64,000 nucleotides of DNA from the NCBI GenBank assembly GCA_009809945.1, contig WTPW01000421.1:27356-91355 (forward strand), read 5' to 3'. Origin of the DNA: Gigaspora margarita (lineage: Eukaryota; Glomeromycota; Glomeromycetes; Diversisporales; Gigasporaceae). Both the position numbers and the translations under genes were made by a program. Below are positions 1 through 11,962 of this stretch, one piece after another. The stretch's first letter is position 1; each line of letters opens with the position of its first letter. The notes beneath the pieces are model-generated. The model did no database searches, was not told the DNA's origin, and saw only the letters and a program-made list of their open reading frames with translations.

Positions 1-2355
1 AAAAATAATCTTGGACAGTTAACGAAGCTAAGAATAACGCAAGGCTGCCAGAGAGCGGGTCTAGTACAAGATATCTGGGATACCACAGAGCTACCAGAAG
101 ACAGCAGCTGCTGGAGAGACAACCTGGCATGCCTGGTAATAACAAAAGCAAAGAAGCTAGGAATAAGCATAAGAACGGAAAGCAGCTTGTGGAAAAGCTA
201 TGGTTATAGTACTAAAATACAGGATCTACTAGATGCACGAACATGGAAGAAGTGCCGTGCTATTCTGGGAGAAGCAGGCACATTATATCTAAACCAGCTA
301 CTGGATGCAAATAAGTCCAAAATGATTACATGGCAACAGTATAAGAGTTACAGAGGCCGTCCAAGTAAAGGAAAAAAGGCAGACTGGTTTAGAGAACTAG
401 AGGGAAAAGTTCTTGAAATGATAGGAAGCAGAAGAGTCAAAAGCTGCTTTACCTCCAAAGGCGAAAACTCGCAAGAAATAGAAATAAGTTGGGGCTGAGT
501 ATCCAAGGACAAAAGAAAGAGGGAGTGGATAACGTACGGACCTCAAATGACCAGATATGTAGGAAGAATACTGGAGAAAAAAGAAAAAAGAATCCGAGTA
601 GAACATTGGGAAGCACAGGAGGTAGAAGGAGAAGTAGCAACCAAAATAGAGGAGTGTAGAGGTTGCAAAATAGCAGACGAAGACTCTGAAAGTAGAAGTG
701 AAGACCCTCAACGATGCTGTAATTGGATAAACGAGGAAGACCTACCTAAAGTAATACCAGAAGTGTTAGTAGAGAGAAAACACAAAAAGATTAAAATAGC
801 AATAGAACAGTTTAGTAGAAACGCGGAGGTGGGAAGATGGAAAGAAGGTGAGAGAGAAATGGTAAGAATGGAAGCAATAGAAGAGCTAGAGGTAGAGATA
901 ATTAAAAAGCAAGGACTGCCCGAAGAAGTAAAGAAGGAACTAATAGAATTATGGAAGAGGAACTTAAAACGAAGTAAGGACAAATACGTAATATATACGG
1001 ACGGAGCAGTAAAGAGAAATAAGGAAGGAGAATCGCTAGACAGACGTATGGGACTAGGCTGGGTCCAAACGAACAAAGACAGTGACTGGGCGGAAGAAGA
1101 AATAGCCCTAGGAATAGAAGGATGGCCGACATCAACACTCGCAGAATTAACAGCAATATGGGTAGCAGTTCTTACAATACCAGAAGGAAAAAAGGTGGAG
1201 ATATACACAGATAGTAACGCTGCAATTGTAGGGATTAGCAGAGAATTAGAAGGCACGAAAAGAGGCCAATTGCATAAGAAAAAGAATGCAATATGGATAG
1301 CCAAAGCAGTAGATATTATTCGGACCAAGAAACTGCAAATAAAGTTCATAAAAGTTAAAAGCCACAGTGCAGATAAGTGGAATGACAAAGCAGACGAGCT
1401 GGCAAAAAGAGGTCTGAAAAGTCAAAAGAAAATACAGACAGAAAAACTTAACTGCACAGAGGTANAATACAGGCTAGATTGGGGAGGTAAACAGATAGAC
1501 GTGCCTGCTAGACTGTTGTNTAAACTCATAATGAATGNGAGAACAGNTGCGGAATGGAGAGAAACACAAGCAATTAAAAGTCTGGAACCTGATTCAAGCA
1601 GAACAAGATATAATTGGACGTACTTCTGGGAAAGAATGAGATCAACAAAAGGAGTAAGATGTACGACAATGAAAAATAGTGCAAGAAGGAGTGCAGCCTT
1701 AAAGTGTATGATAGGAAAGCTTCCGACCATGGTAGAGCTTACCAAAAGAAGACCAGATTTATATACGACAGCGGAGTGCCAAGTATGTCAAGAAAAGATC
1801 GAAGAGACACAAGAGCACTTGGCCACGTGCAGTAAACAAAAGAGCCTGTGGAGNAGAATTCAAAAGGTAGCCATCACAACAGCTTGGAAGGGACTGGAAG
1901 AAAAGGAAAAAGTCTGGATGCCCCCATATATATTGTATACGACAATATACGGAGAAAGAGAAGAAGAGGAAGCTGAGATAAGACAGGCGATAATAAGAGG
2001 ATTGGTCCCAGTCGAGATGCACCAAAAGGTACTACAAATATTGAAGAAGTCGTCAGGAGAGAAATTTATAAGAACACTAGCGAGAACGGCATGGAACACT
2101 TTTTATGAGCAAGTATGGAGAATACGATGTGAAAAAGTGAATGAGTGGGAGAAAGACCAGGGCATAACGAATAAGATGAAAAGAAGAGTGTTAGCTCCAA
2201 GAAACACAAGGCCCCAGAAAAATGGAAGTCAGCAAGACAAAGAAGAAAGAAAGAAGCNAGAAGAGGAGAAGGAAATAAGAGTAAAAGAAGAAGTAATGAA
2301 AACAGTAAAGGGACTTGTCATAGAAGGGGGAAGACCCTTCTNTTATGGACTTTGA
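1..2355 (+). pseudogene. LINE ORF2, C-terminal part with RNase H, cut by window start
   Basis: The first reading frame is open from the window edge to TGA at 496-498, then continues in the same frame to a stop at 2353-2355, so this is the 3' part of one non-LTR retrotransposon ORF2. Counting from the Met at 547, RNase H spans about residues 147-290. All four acidic motifs are visible: YTDGAV near 149, AELTAIW, YTDSNAA and NDKADELAKRG near 279. A Cys/His cluster (CQVCQEK then HLATC) follows near residue 410, as is usual after RNase H in such elements. Endonuclease and reverse transcriptase would lie upstream of the window. The protein would act in target-primed reverse transcription. The TGA follows GGC and would be CGA before a single C-to-T change. 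Several N bases hide single residues. The RNase H call is firm; that the copy is dead is inferred from the stop. Confidence 0.88.
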
Positions 2356-2536
2356 GTAGTNAGACAAGCAATCCACTCTGAAAAGAGCGGTNCAGCAGGT
2401 CGCACTTAGGTACCNGTAAGGTGGCNGGGTGATGCTAAACTTAGATATTAGGTAATTCTATATAGTTGCATATGTAATTTTAAGAAACTTAATAAAGTAT
2501 TAGCGTGACTGCTTAAGAGGGAAAAAAAAAAAAAAA
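1..2536 (+). mobile_element. 3' end of a LINE retrotransposon with poly(A) tail
   Basis: ORF2 is followed by about 165 bp of untranslated sequence, an AATAAA at 2491-2496 and an A-run at 2522-2536, the expected 3' end of a non-LTR element. The 5' end is outside the window, so the target-site duplication cannot be tested. The tail abuts the minisatellite array that follows. Confidence 0.8.
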
Positions 2537-2961
2537 TAAGAAAAAAAAACTAACTTTCATGCTATGCCCATTTTAGCTACGTTTCATACATACTATGTTC
2601 GCTCGTTACATATATATATATATATATATAATAAGAAAAAAGAAAAACTAACTAATGTGTTATACCTGTTCTAGCTACATTCCATACGTTCATCTAAAGT
2701 ACTACATTTATTCTAAAAAAAAAGAATGTTAATGTTAGATATATAATATAAAATATAAAAAAATAAAAAAAATAAAAACTAATGTACTACGCCCATTTTA
2801 GCTATGTTCGTCTAAAGTACTACATTTGTTCTAAAAAAAGATTGTTAGATATATATATATATATATAAAAGAAAGAAAAACTAACTAACATGCTATGCCC
2901 CTGTTGTCTAAAGTACTATGGTCATTTCAAAAAAAGAACATTAATGTTAGTTAGATATATA

Positions 2962-3617
2962 ATCCCTTAGATTGTAACACAGGCAAATTTGCCTGTGTAT
3001 TTTAAAAATTTTAATAAAATTTTAATAAAATTTTAAATATTAATTTTAGCTATACCTTTTCTAAATAAAAAATATTCTTTGTGTTTTGTTTTAGTAACTT
3101 TGTTATAAAAATTTTTAAAATTATTAGAAAACTTTAGTATAATCAACGTTTAAAGTTCTTGTATTAGCATTTTTACTATTAAAATTTTTCTTTAGATTTT
3201 CTTAAATTTTATATGTTCCCATCTATAAAAAAAACTTTTACTTCTTATACAAGTTTTGATTTTTACAAATAAATCATTAAAGTTGCAATAATAAAAGTTA
3301 TCATCCTTTATATAATCTACAATATTGTCTTAAGAACTATAGCTTTAAAACTAAAACTAAATAAGATTACAAAGAAATTGTGATAAAATTTTTTAAAAAA
3401 TTTTTTTCTTAAAGATATCTATTTTTAGCTTATAGATAACTTAAAATTTTTTTCTTACAATATAAAAACTAATTTTGCAAAAAAGTAATCCTTATTTTCA
3501 AATATAATTGTACAAAGTTTTATTTAATTATCTTGATATTTAAAAAAAGTAAATCAGAGCAAAAAAAGTGCAAAAACGCAGGCAAATTTGCTTGTGTCCT
3601 ACTACAATCTAAGGGAT
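2962..3617. mobile_element. 656-bp non-autonomous TIR element inside the minisatellite
   Basis: The left end ATCCCTTAGATTGTA is mirrored at the right end (TACAATCTAAGGGAT), and both ends carry a second palindromic block around GGCAAATTTGCC next to the TIR. The interior is very AT-rich with no coding frame. The minisatellite resumes on both sides, so this is an insertion. The flanks are TA repeats, so the TSD cannot be read. The superfamily is unknown. Confidence 0.7.
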
Positions 3618-4402
3618 ATTATTAAAAAAAAAACAAAAAAAAACAAACTTACTATGCCTATTCTAGCTTCATTTTATATGTTCGTCCAGAGTACTATGTT
3701 TATTCTAAAAAAGAATATTAAATATATATATAAAAAAAAACTAACTAATGTACTACACCCATTCTGGCTACATTCCATATGTTCATCTAAAGTACTACAT
3801 TCATTTTAAAAAAAAATGAACAATGTTAGATATTATATATATATATAAAAAAAAAAGAAAAACTAACTAACATGCTATGCCCATTCTGGCTACATTCTAT
3901 ACATTCATCTAAAGTACTACATTCATTCTAAAAAAAAAGAACATTAAATATATATATATATATAAGAGAAAAGAAAAACTAACTACTATTAATATGCTAT
4001 GCCCGTTCTAGCTATATTCCATATGTTCATCTAAAGTACAATATTCATTCTAAAAAAAAGAATGTTAACATTAGATATATAATATAAAATATAAAAAAAA
4101 AGAAAAACTAACGTGCTACGCCCGTTCTAGCTACGTTCCATACATTTGTCTAAAGTACTACATTCGTTCTAAAAAAAGAACATTAGATATATAATAATAA
4201 TAATAATAAAAAACAAAAAAAAAGAAAACCTAACTACTACTAACGTGCTACACCTGTTCTAGCTACGTTCTATACATTCGTCTAAAGTACTATGTTCATT
4301 CTAAATAAAAAGAAAGAACGTTAAATATATAATATATAAAAAAAAGAAAAGAAAAACTAATGTGCTATGCCCGTTCTAGCTATGTTCCATACATTCTCTA
4401 AA

Positions 4403-4929
4403 GGGAGCATCCATAAATAACATTATGTACCCCTACATAGTAGCTCTTGACCCCTTCTACTATATAAAAAATTTTAAAAAATCCGTATGTTTATATATAA
4501 AATTTTAAAAAAACTTGAATATATTATGACCCAGTGATCCATTTTGGATGATTTTGGTACCATTCGATTCGTCTCTATGAGACGAATCCAATGGTACCAA
4601 AATCATTTTATTTGGATCACTTGTTCACGGTTTATTAACGAAATACTATTGATTTTATAGTAATTTTATAAGAAAACATAATAACCAATAGTATTTCGTT
4701 AATAAAACGTGATACAGTGATCAAAACAAATGAAATTGGTACCATTCGAATCCTCCCTCGAGACGATTCGAATGGTACCAAAATCATCCAATCTGGACCA
4801 CTGAATCAAGTTTTAGACAAATTTGTATAAAAAAATTGCATTATATAGGGGGGGACCCCCCCTACATATTGGAAAATCGTTATAGTTTGGGGGACCCCCC
4901 CCCCAAGCATAACTATTTATGGATGCCCC
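4403..4929. mobile_element. 527-bp TIR element carrying three internal hairpins
   Basis: The ends GGGAGCATCCATAAATA and TATTTATGGATGCCCC form the TIR. The flanking minisatellite text TCTAAAGTAC is restored if the element is removed with a short AAA duplication. Inside are three hairpins in a row: 4534-4620, 4631-4706 (21-bp perfect arms) and 4715-4803. The outer two are built from the same GGTACCATTCGAATCGTCTC-type arm. Subterminal runs of G and C near 4850-4910 are also inverted. There is no coding capacity. Confidence 0.72.
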
Positions 4930-5095
4930 AAAGTACCATGTTTGTTCTAAAAAAAAGAATGTTAGCTATATAATAATAATAATAAAAGAAAAAAATCAAA
5001 AAAAAAACAAAAGAATAACTAACATGCTACGCTATGTTCTATATGTTCGCCTAAAGAAAAGAATAAGAACATTAGTACTATAATAAAAAAAAAAT

Positions 5096-6610
5096 AACAC
5101 GTCAAAAATGAAGAATGGCCGATACCTTTATACGAACGTTAAGGCCCCCAGCGACAGACGTTTCTAAAAAATAAAAAAATATAATTTTATTTATATGATC
5201 GTCAATCTTTAATGTGATTGGCTGATCAAATAGAATTTCGAATTTATTACACATTACAGTGGGACACGTGATGAATTTTGTGATAATCGAATTACAGATT
5301 TAACTGATTATCTTATTTTAAATTTTCTCACGGCCTAATTGCAGTTTTATTAAAAATGGCAAGTGAAATTGAATTTTTTTTTTATTCTCATTATTAAGCA
5401 GCACTATTTACCATTTATTATATACTCATAGTAGCCGAGACCATATATACAAAACGCTTTCAAATATGATTGACTTTTTTAGTCCAAATGTTTCATGATT
5501 TTTGAGAGTTGTTTAAGGGTATTAATAAGAGCGTTAAAAATGATATAATAATTACTTAAATATTATATTATTAAAAATGATATAATAATTACTCGAAAGC
5601 TATAATAATTACTCGCTGTGATAATTGTCATAATCTTCTTATGTATTTATGTTAGTTTCCCACGTTTAAATTCCCACAATTATTTCTGTTTAGAAGTCCA
5701 AAATTGGTTGCAGCCAATCAAAAACGTTTAAACGTCTGAATTAGGTGTATAGATAACTAAAAAAAATAATATAATAATTACCTTATGTATTTCTGTTAGT
5801 TTTTCCCACGTTTAGGTCACATTTTTTAGATACGACTAATCAAAAATGCTTAAATGGACAAACTCTAAATTAAAAGATTTAGAAAGAAAGATAGAAAGAA
5901 GAAGATAGAAGATAGATAGAAAAAATGATATAATAATTACCTTACGTATTTCTGTTAGTTTTTCCCACGTTTAGGTCATACTTTTTGGATACGACCAATC
6001 AAAAACGTTTAAACGGACAAACTCTGAATTAGAATGTTTAGAGAAGATAGCATCATGGCACACTGACAATGATAAACATCATAATTTTGACAATCAATCA
6101 ACAAAAATAGTCACGTACATACGAATAATTTACCGAAAACCAATCAAATTAGCAATCAAATCAGCAAAAATGTACGAACTCTGAATTAGGGTATAGAGAG
6201 ATAATAATAATAATAATAACTATTGTGATTCCTAAGTTACTGTGAAACTTCTGTTACCAGCTATTATAAAAATCATGTTATAAAACTTATTATTCCGGTA
6301 TGTGGTTTACTAACATCTTGAGTGATCAATTAATGACGACATTAATGCGGATGATCGAAATGTCGCAATAATTGCAGATGGTCACATAATAATTACTCAT
6401 CTAGGTACGTATCTTTAAGTTTTCCCACATTCAGGTCACATCGTATGGCATGTAATAAGATAGACGTAATGGATGAGGCGAACGCTAAAGTATTTTGCAT
6501 TTAGTCTCATCACGAAAATACGAATTAATTAAATAATTGTTTCGTTACAATGCGTTCCGTAACATATTTAATTAGTTCAATTCCGAAAGACTAATAATAA
6601 AAAGGACATT
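5096..6610. repeat. Repeated 100-150 bp units with CCAATCAAAAACG motif
   Basis: Units near 5638-5750, 5783-5875, 5941-6045 and a partial one near 6394-6440 share the order: TATTTCTGTTAGTTT, TCCCACGTTTAGGTCA, GACCAATCAAAAACG, then an ACAAACTCTGAATTAG block. Between them lie short microsatellites (GATAGA near 5890, AATAAT near 6200). No convincing coding frame was found. Confidence 0.6.
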
Positions 6611-7428
6611 TTTTTATAGTGATCGTCATGTACTTTAATCGAGACAAAAACCTGTTAAAGCGATGTTTGGTTAAACATTTCTCATGTTTTTATAGCTGCA
6701 TAGATAAAACGTCAAAACACACAGTTCTCGGTTACAGCCAACCAAAAACGTTAAAGCGCACAGACCCAAAGTTCCCACGATTATTTCTGTTTAGAAGTCT
6801 CCAAAATTCCAAAATTTTTTTGTTTAGAAGTTTCCAAAATCGGTTGCAGCCAATCAAAAACGTTAAAATGTACAAACTCTGAATTAGGTTGTATAGATTT
6901 ATAAATATATACCGATCATACCAAATTCATAAATTTTGATCGAAAATTCTTTTCAGAATTTATGAAATCACAAGTTAAATTTTTGCCTAATCCGTAATTT
7001 ATTGATTCCGATTTGGTAACACATTGCGATTTTAAGTTAATTGTTATCCTTCCTATGGCTTGCCAATAATGTCAAAAAAATATCTATTTATATCTTATTG
7101 ATATTATTATACCGAATGATGGTATTGATTTTTTTGGTGCCAAAATTTTGCAATAGGAAAAATTATCCGGATATCCAGTTGTCTAATCCATTTGCTAAAA
7201 TTAAAATTCGGATGCCGGCAATATTTTTAGCGAGGTTTGAATATAACAGATAATGACCAATAAAACTTGCCAAATACGTAAATTCTCCGACTATGAAAAT
7301 CAGACTGAAAATCAATTCAATTAAACGGTCATTTTAAAATAGGGTTTGTTTTCAAGTAATCTTTTTTTTTTTTTTTATTTTTTGTAAGAAGCTATTTATT
7401 TTTAATTATCATCAGACACATGAAAACA
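6611..7428. repeat. Further CCAATCAAAAACG units, then unassigned AT-rich DNA
   Basis: At 6722-6895 the GTTTAGAAGT-CCAAAAT and GCAGCCAATCAAAAACG blocks recur twice, ending again in CTCTGAATTAGGT-GTATAGAT as in the unit at 5690-5750. From 6900 to 7428 I see only AT-rich sequence with a T-run near 7363-7377. Short frames here read through the repeat and are not credible genes. Confidence 0.5.
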
Positions 7429-7530
7429 AGTACCGTAATCTCGAAATAACGGGCATGGGCGTTATTTCGAATCTTGGCCCGAATTAAGTTTAATTCGGGC
7501 CGAAAATTGTGATCGAGATTTTACAGTCAT
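7429..7530. mobile_element. Small MITE made of two hairpins
   Basis: The termini resemble TACCGTAATCTCGA and its mirror CGAGATTTTACAGTCA. Inside are two strong palindromes: TCGAAATAAC with GTTATTTCGA (7441-7470) and GGCCCGAATTA with TAATTCGGGCC (7476-7501). It sits about 240 bp upstream of the glycosyltransferase TATA box. The TA-CAGT-like end suggests a mariner-type MITE, but no TSD is proven. Confidence 0.5.
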
Positions 7531-7599
7531 ATAGCAATGACATTTATTGCTTATTTCAGTATGTCATATAGTAATGACATTTATTACTCATTTCAGTAT
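7526..7599. repeat. Two tandem copies of a 37-bp unit
   Basis: The unit GTCATATAG-AATGACATTTATT is repeated head to tail with four or so differences. It lies in the upstream region of the glycosyltransferase gene; no function can be assigned. Confidence 0.7.
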
Positions 7600-7766
7600 T
7601 TCAACGTTTAATAAATGCATCAAAACCAATTAATAATCTGCAACTGACTATAATAGTCAATGCATTTCTAAATGCAGCAAAATCTAGGAAAAATGCTCCG
7701 CCACTCAATCATAATCGTTTCCTGTATTTTTATGCTGATAATCGATCAATATGAGCCGAATAAACG

Positions 7767-7774
7767 TATAAATA
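7767..7774 (+). promoter_or_regulatory. TATA box of the glycosyltransferase gene
   Basis: TATAAATA lies 55 bp before the ATG at 7829. The same octamer precedes the arrestin gene, which supports it as a real core promoter element. Confidence 0.6.
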
Positions 7775-7828
7775 AGCCTTCTCTTGTGAAAAATAAAATT
7801 AAATCAAAATTTATTAAAAAAGAAGAAA

Positions 7829-9923
7829 ATGCTTCCGAAAAATTTAATTTCGTTACTTTGGAATTTTGTTATATTTATTACTTTTTTTATAAATCAATCT
7901 TTCGGATCTGCGGATTTGATTAAACAAGACTTATCATTGGGCAGAAGTAATGAGCCCAAGAATATAATTGCTACTTCTATTATTGGTGGTAAGTTAAGTT
8001 TATTATTTTAACATATTTTTTTGCTATTATCATTATTTTATAATACAATTCAATTTAATGATTTTAATAATTACAGGAAGTCATCTTCCACAAATGTTAG
8101 AAATCTTGAAGATTTTAAAGGATCGAGGATATAATGTATACATTATTAATTTTATTAGAACTTTGTTTTTATTTATAATTTAAGCAATTTATGCTTATTT
8201 CCACTATCTATTATTTATTCAATTTCTAGATAACATTAGTGGCTCCAGGAAACTTTACGGCACGATCCACCAATTATCATTCAATTCCACAAGTTATTTT
8301 TAATAATGAATACTATGACCGTAATTCTCATGAATTTGATCATGCATTCCTTGATAATGATTTTTTTAAGATATTTCCAGTTATGATAAATGCCATGATT
8401 CAATCCTACGTACCTTTTTATAATATTTATAAACAAGTTAATGACGAAATCAATGCTGATTTATTTTTTTGCGATATTTTAATAAATCCTGCGTGTTTTG
8501 ATCTCGCTTGGAAATTGGGAAAGCCGGCTGTTGGAATTTCTTCAGATTTATCTGAACGTAAGTGTATACTAATCTTATTTGTTAGAAACTTTCTTTACTA
8601 TCTCATGAAAAAATACATATAAACAATATGATTTCTTTTTACTAGTAACAAGTTCGCCATATAAATCGAATCCTATACTTGGATGCCATGCGAACATGGA
8701 AAATGAATCATTTTATGATAGATTTAAATGTGCAATCATAAATCCTTTAATAAAGGTTTTGGTTTTAAGAGGACCTCTAAAGGACCTTAACGCTGAAAGA
8801 GCAAGTGTAGATATAGATCCACATTGGGACTTTTCAGGAAGAATATCAAATCGTTTAATGTTATCCAATAATTTCTATGGGTTTGAGGTGATTATAATTT
8901 AATTCTTGTTTATTATTAGGTAAATTAACAAACTATACACATTTCATGCTAAATATTATATCTTAATTTATGATTATTATTGTACAGATACCAAGCTCTG
9001 ATTCACCACTCCATCAAAACATTGGACCTGTCATACCTGACAATTTTCCAGATCTAACACCGGTTCTTGATTCATTTCTTAATGATCATCCTCGAACAAT
9101 ATATTTTACTCTTGGAACTAATGCGGTCATATCTCCTCAAAATATTATTATCATTTTAAATTCTTTTCTTAAATTAATCGATCAAAATGTTATTGATGGT
9201 GTGATATGGTCTACTTTAAGAACAGATACTTCGAAATCTCTTCAATTAGCTAATTCTAACAGCCAAATAATTTCCATATTAAGTAATGAATATCCTCATA
9301 TTCATATCTCTAAATTCTCTCCTCAGCTTGCAATATTATCTCATGTAAATACAAAATTATTTTTAACTCATGGTGGTACGGGTAGTTGTCATGAATCAAT
9401 GTATACTGCAACTCCAATGTTGGTGCTTCCTATATTGGGTGATCAACCTCGAAATGCCGAATTGTTAGAGTCAGCTGGTATAGCTTTATCAATTTCAAAG
9501 GCTAATTTGCAAGTTGATGATATAGTATTAAAGGTTAAAAGATTATTAAATGAAGAAAGCTTTAAAAAGAATGCTGAAAGAGTACAATTTTTGGCCAAAA
9601 TGAATAGTAAAAGGAAGTACAGAGCTGCTGATTTAATTGAAATAGTAATGAACACGGCAAAATGTCAAGGAGTTAAAGATGAAAATGGTGGATTTAAGGT
9701 CGATAATGAGAATTTATTAAGTGATTGGATTACTCCTGATACGAGAATGGGGTTTATTAAGGGAAAATATTTAGATGTTTATGGAGCTGCTGTTATTATA
9801 TTTTTAGTGTTATTTGGTGGGTTTACTTATACTTTATGGAAAATTATATACTTTTATATTAAATTTAGAAAAGAAAATAGAGACTCTCAAAAATCGTTAA
9901 ACTTAAATAAAAAGCGTAACTAA
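7829..9923 (+). CDS. UDP-glycosyltransferase (UGT family, GT1), five exons
   Basis: Exons inferred from GT-AG sites: 7829-7988, 8077-8135, 8230-8557, 8646-8887 and 8988-9923. The phases join cleanly to give 574 residues. The N-terminus MLPKNLISLLWNFVIFITFF is a signal peptide. The acceptor half holds GSHLPQMLEILKILKDRGYN (spanning introns 1 and 2) followed by TLVAPGNFTARS. The donor-binding half has FTLGTNAV near 304, FLTHGGTGSCHESM near 388-401 and GDQPRNAELL near 414, the UGT signature for the UDP-sugar. A single membrane segment lies near 528-553, with a basic tail of about 20 residues. It is therefore predicted to work in the ER lumen or at the surface, moving a sugar from a UDP-sugar to an unknown acceptor (sterol, lipid or small molecule). 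The ATG was chosen because it opens the signal peptide and follows a TATA box. No stop or frameshift was seen; it looks intact. Confidence 0.9.
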
Positions 9924-11170
9924 GTAATTAAGTACGCATTAAAGGACTATTATATTATTATTAAGTACGCATTAAAGGATTATGCATTTTATCATTCATT
10001 TTATATTATCTGTTATTTATTGTTTTAAATAAAATTTATAGAGTTTCATTTCATATGCTAAAGAAAAGATGTAACTGAGTAATCGAGTTCACATTAAATG
10101 ACTATGTATTGATCATGTGTTTTATATTATTTTAGAGTTTCATCTTATATTATAATTTATTGTCTTTTTTGATTTTGCATTATCATATCCGTCAAGGTAA
10201 AAATAATAATTATTTATATGTACAGTCAAACCTCTTTAAACGCAACTCGGAAGGATTGAAAAAAATTGCATTTATGAAGGTTTGTTATATACTTTATATA
10301 GACAATATATTAAATAAATATTAGAAAGAAACTTTCTTTTGTTATTTTAATGAGCCTTCTCTTCTTTCTCGCCATTTTTTTATCATGCGCATTCATGCAT
10401 AATTAAAAAATTGCATATTTTATTATTCAGGGCTGCTTGTAGTTTATTCTTTGGCCAACTCCATTTTCTAGGACCAGGGGACGGGCAAGTCATGCATTTT
10501 TCAAATCCACTGCACAGGCTGCGCAACTTGCGCGTGTCTCTCTCTCAAAAATTTTACGCAGGTTGCGCAGTGAAATATTGCGTTACCCTTATCTAGGACT
10601 TTGAAGTGGAAGTTTAAACGAACATATAAAATGGACAACCTATTTTAGAGTAGTAAGTCTATTACTAGGAATCGGGAACCGATGTAAGCAGGGTTGGCAT
10701 TGGTATATCCTTTTTCAAAGTTACTTTCTTGATTTTAACGCTATAATGCCTCAAAATCGTAACTTGTGATGCACCAAAAACGTAATTTTTGTTACACTTT
10801 ACTCGTCCATTAAAGGTCCTATTCTATGTTCCGGACAATGACGATTTAATATTCAGTTAAAGGGCGGTCTAGAGATACTAGCTGAGTTGATCGAAGTTAA
10901 TTATCTAGTTAACATTAATATTTTTGCTTGAGCGTGAGCGAGAAGAAAATGCACATTTTGTACCGCAAAGCATATGGCTAATCTTATTGGCGTTATGTAT
11001 TTAGTACTATGATTGAACGATTATATCTTTTTTTTTTTAGCTGACAATAATCAGTATGTATAGTATTCAATGCAAGCTTTATCCATTATATAATTAGTCT
11101 TCTTTTTATTGTCTTGTTCTGTTCATGTGTATGTTTTCCTTTGATTGTCGAGCAAACTTAACTCATACAA
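9924..11170. other. Downstream flank and intergenic DNA
   Basis: Just after the stop, AAGTACGCATTAAAGGA occurs twice (near 9929 and 9961) and a diverged third time near 10083, a small local duplication. AATAAA at 10028-10033 could serve as the glycosyltransferase poly(A) signal. At 10221 the text TACAGTCAAACCTCTTTAAA resembles one end of a Tc1/mariner element, but I found no partner end. The stretch 10411-10600 is less AT-rich and has GCGCAACTTGCGC-type palindromes. No gene is supported. Confidence 0.5.
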
Positions 11171-11405
11171 GGGGTTCCCTCAAAATTCCATGTCGGGATA
11201 CGTCGGAGTGCATCGGTATCATGGTCGGCTGGATCGTAATTGATCAATTTTGCCCCAAGATCATAAAAAATTTTACTAATAAATCATATCCATTCATTAA
11301 GTAAAAAAATACCCAGCTGATAATTTTGCTATAGAACCTGCTAACAACTAGGGCAAACGCCGACCTAGATCCGACGCATCCGACCCGGAAATTTGGTGAT
11401 AGCCC
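11171..11405. mobile_element. 235-bp MITE with diverged TIRs
   Basis: The left arm has GTCGGGATACGTCGGAGTGC, and the right arm, reversed, has GGGTCGGATGCGTCGGAT. The arms match over about 45 bp with several differences, and the interior is non-coding. The TSD is not clear. It is GC-richer than its surroundings. Confidence 0.55.
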
Positions 11406-11954
11406 TGAGTCTTGCTTTCGATCACGTGATCATTTATTATTTCGCAAAAATCAAAGCAGTCTTTTGAGCGTAAAATTTGATCAATTCCAATAGTGGATGC
11501 ATTTCTTTTTTGATTAAAGCGGAAAAGATTTCACAAAAAAATTATTATCTCTGAGCTGACTACTCAGATATATCAAAGCATACTCCAAAAAATACAGAAG
11601 GATATTTAACTAATGCTTTAAATTGATCCGCTTATTGTTAATTTTTCCTAACTAGTGTCACAAATCGTGATTTGTGACATTAGATGATTCAAATTTTTTT
11701 TCTATTATTCCTTTAATTAGATACCCATTTAGTAAAGTAACTTACCATTTTCGTTCAAATCATTAAATGTTAGTAAAAATCCGAGCTTGCATGTACTTGT
11801 TAGTTAACATATGATAGTCCTTATTATTCAATTTGTATAGCATGTTAGCGTGTTAGCACGTATAGTGTTATAAAGGGTAAAATTTCAAGTTCAGGATAAC
11901 ACATCAACGTGGTGGGCTTAAAATTTAATTGGGGATGGTACGGTCCGGTCATGA
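11406..11954. other. Intergenic DNA with a 24-bp palindrome
   Basis: There is no gene. A near-perfect palindrome TGTCACAAATC-GT-GATTTGTGACA occupies 11656-11679. From about 11935 the text GGATGGTACGGTCCGGTCATG begins a repeat that resumes after the hAT insertion; similar GGTCCGGTC or GACCGACC blocks occur near 14270 and 25390-25440, so it may be the end of another element. Confidence 0.45.
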
Positions 11955-11962
11955 CCCGTGAC

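Larger units (their letters stand above)
2537..5095. repeat. Degenerate minisatellite array, unit about 110-120 bp
   Basis: About a dozen units start with ACTAAC, carry TGCTATGCCC-TTCTAGCTA and CTAAAGTACTACATTC-type blocks and end in an A-run plus a TA-dinucleotide stretch. Copies begin near 2550, 2645, 2775, 2880, 3645, 3740, 3865, 3985, 4110, 4225, 4355 and 5010. The array is interrupted by two TIR elements (2962-3617 and 4403-4929). Units differ mostly at sites that read CG in some copies and TG or CA in others. No gene is seen in it; short open frames here are chance. Confidence 0.8.

Noticed and set aside
496..498. In-frame TGA as a possible selenocysteine or readthrough codon
   Set aside because: The same kind of stop occurs in many decayed transposon genes here and fits CGA to TGA; no stem-loop signal is evident.
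10221..10280. Possible Tc1/mariner element
   Set aside because: Only one end (TACAGTCAAACCTC) is visible; no mirrored partner was found nearby.
10411..10596. 61-codon plus-strand frame
   Set aside because: It begins without a good start context, crosses GC-rich palindromes and has no recognisable feature.
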